Assembly (NCBI RefSeq): GCF_032854445.1
Contig: NW_027018029.1
Span: 1-64,000 of the forward strand
DNA length: 64,000 bases
Direction of reading: 5' to 3'
Origin: Liolophura sinensis
Taxonomy: Eukaryota; Mollusca; Polyplacophora; Chitonida; Chitonidae
The notes beneath the pieces were generated by a model. That model made no database searches, had not been told where the DNA came from, and saw only the letters and a list, made by a program, of their open reading frames with translations. Below, one piece after another: positions 63,801 through 64,000 of the stretch (position 1 is the stretch's first letter; every line of letters begins with the position of its first letter). The position numbers were made by a program, and so were the translations under genes.

Positions 63801-64000
63801 GTAGCCCAGAAGACCTGAAATCTTTGGGCTAAGCCCATTTAACTCACCCAGCAATTGCCTTACCTTCTTATTTCTAAGTCCAAGACAATCTCAATGTCTT
63901 TATCTACGTGTAAAAAAACCACACAATTTGTACATAAAAAACACAAGGTACTTGATACAGTCTGCTGTAAAAAGTACAACTAAACACTGACCCACATTTA
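60871..64000. repeat. Distant copy of the 33854-37540 segment; partial unit at right edge
   Basis: Unit starts are 60871, 61420, 61968, 62525, 63074 and 63624 (377 bp present). See the segment at 33854 for the matching marks. The indel rate drops back to low here. Private bases include GCAGTTTTGCCTGTTTTTTTG (62038), GTGAATAACACAAGG (62828) and TTTAACTTACCC (63290). The array runs off the window inside the linker region of the last unit. Confidence 0.88.

Larger units (their letters stand above)
1..64000. repeat. Satellite DNA array, ~549-bp unit, 115 complete units plus one partial
   Basis: The same sequence of about 549 bp recurs head to tail without interruption. I set the phase at the conserved word GATTTCTCGTCAC (rarely GATTTGTCGTC, or preceded by G instead of C) and read each start directly. 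Most units are 546-551 bp and 549 is the commonest length. Outliers are five of 702-703 bp, two of 338 bp and a class of about 557 bp. Nearby units differ by scattered substitutions. Both window edges lie inside the array. No unrelated insertion longer than about 8 bp was seen. Sampled GC is about 41%, and one unit holds about 16 CpG sites (observed/expected roughly 0.7), so CpG depletion is mild. The class (long-unit satellite with higher-order organisation) is typical of eukaryotic heterochromatin. The family itself is not recognised. Confidence 0.97.

Noticed and set aside
1-64000. CENP-B box (NTTCGNNNNANNCGGGN)
   Set aside because: TTCG words exist at CATTCGATTTC and CCTTCGGTAGCC, but neither has the required A and CGGG at the right spacing on either strand.
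1-64000. CRISPR array
   Set aside because: The repeat is 549 bp and continuous, with no short repeat separated by unique spacers. There are no cas genes.
1-64000. Tandem transposon or rDNA/5S/histone cluster
   Set aside because: No terminal repeats, no transposase or reverse-transcriptase motifs, and no rRNA-like or histone-like sequence in the unit on either strand.

Overview
The whole 64-kb window is one satellite DNA array. A unit of about 549 bp is repeated head to tail on one strand orientation from the first base to the last. Using the conserved GATTTCTCGTCAC word as phase anchor, I count 115 complete units plus a 377-bp partial one at the right edge. Neither edge reaches unique flanking DNA, so the real array is longer than the window. 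I see no protein gene, rRNA, tRNA, transposon insertion, CRISPR array or telomeric repeat. Many short ORFs recur on both strands, but only because the unit recurs. They carry no sign of protein-level constraint and are not annotated as genes. Sampled GC is about 41% (221 of 540 bases at 37321-37860). Long homogenised units, higher-order repeats and the lack of genes point to eukaryotic heterochromatin (centromeric, pericentromeric, subtelomeric or sex-chromosome). I do not recognise the satellite family and cannot name the species.

Layout, left to right. 1-3028: irregular units, including one 703-bp unit with an internal duplication and two 338-bp units with a shared 211-bp deletion. 3029-12630: a 4,699-bp eight-unit block, itself containing two long (702-703 bp) units, present as two nearly identical tandem copies. 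12.6-16.8 kb: mixed units with many single-base indels. 16815-23410: a five-unit higher-order repeat (A-B-C-D-E, A-B-C-D-E, A-B). 23.4-27.8 kb: transition, where the 8-bp-insertion marker and the right-half sequence class first appear. 27.9-31.2 kb: a 1,648-bp three-unit tandem duplication, flanked by related three-unit blocks at 26.2 and 31.1 kb. 33.9-47.6 kb: a dense patchwork of overlapping duplications displaced by about 1.1, 3.31, 3.86, 5.52 and 6.08 kb. 47.6-59.7 kb: further five- and two-unit duplications and an eight-unit block of about 4.41 kb present twice; 52.1-60.9 kb is unusually rich in single-base indels. 60.9-64.0 kb: a divergent copy of the 33.9-37.5 kb segment, about 27 kb away.

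The array reads as a record of repeated unequal exchange and conversion at several scales: microhomology rearrangements inside a unit, tandem duplication of blocks of 2 to 8 units, and long-range copying. The unit has conserved short palindromes, clustered T-tracts that may bend DNA, and a length equal to 3 x 183 bp. Any chromatin or transcriptional role is inference. I found no convincing new enzymatic or defence system.
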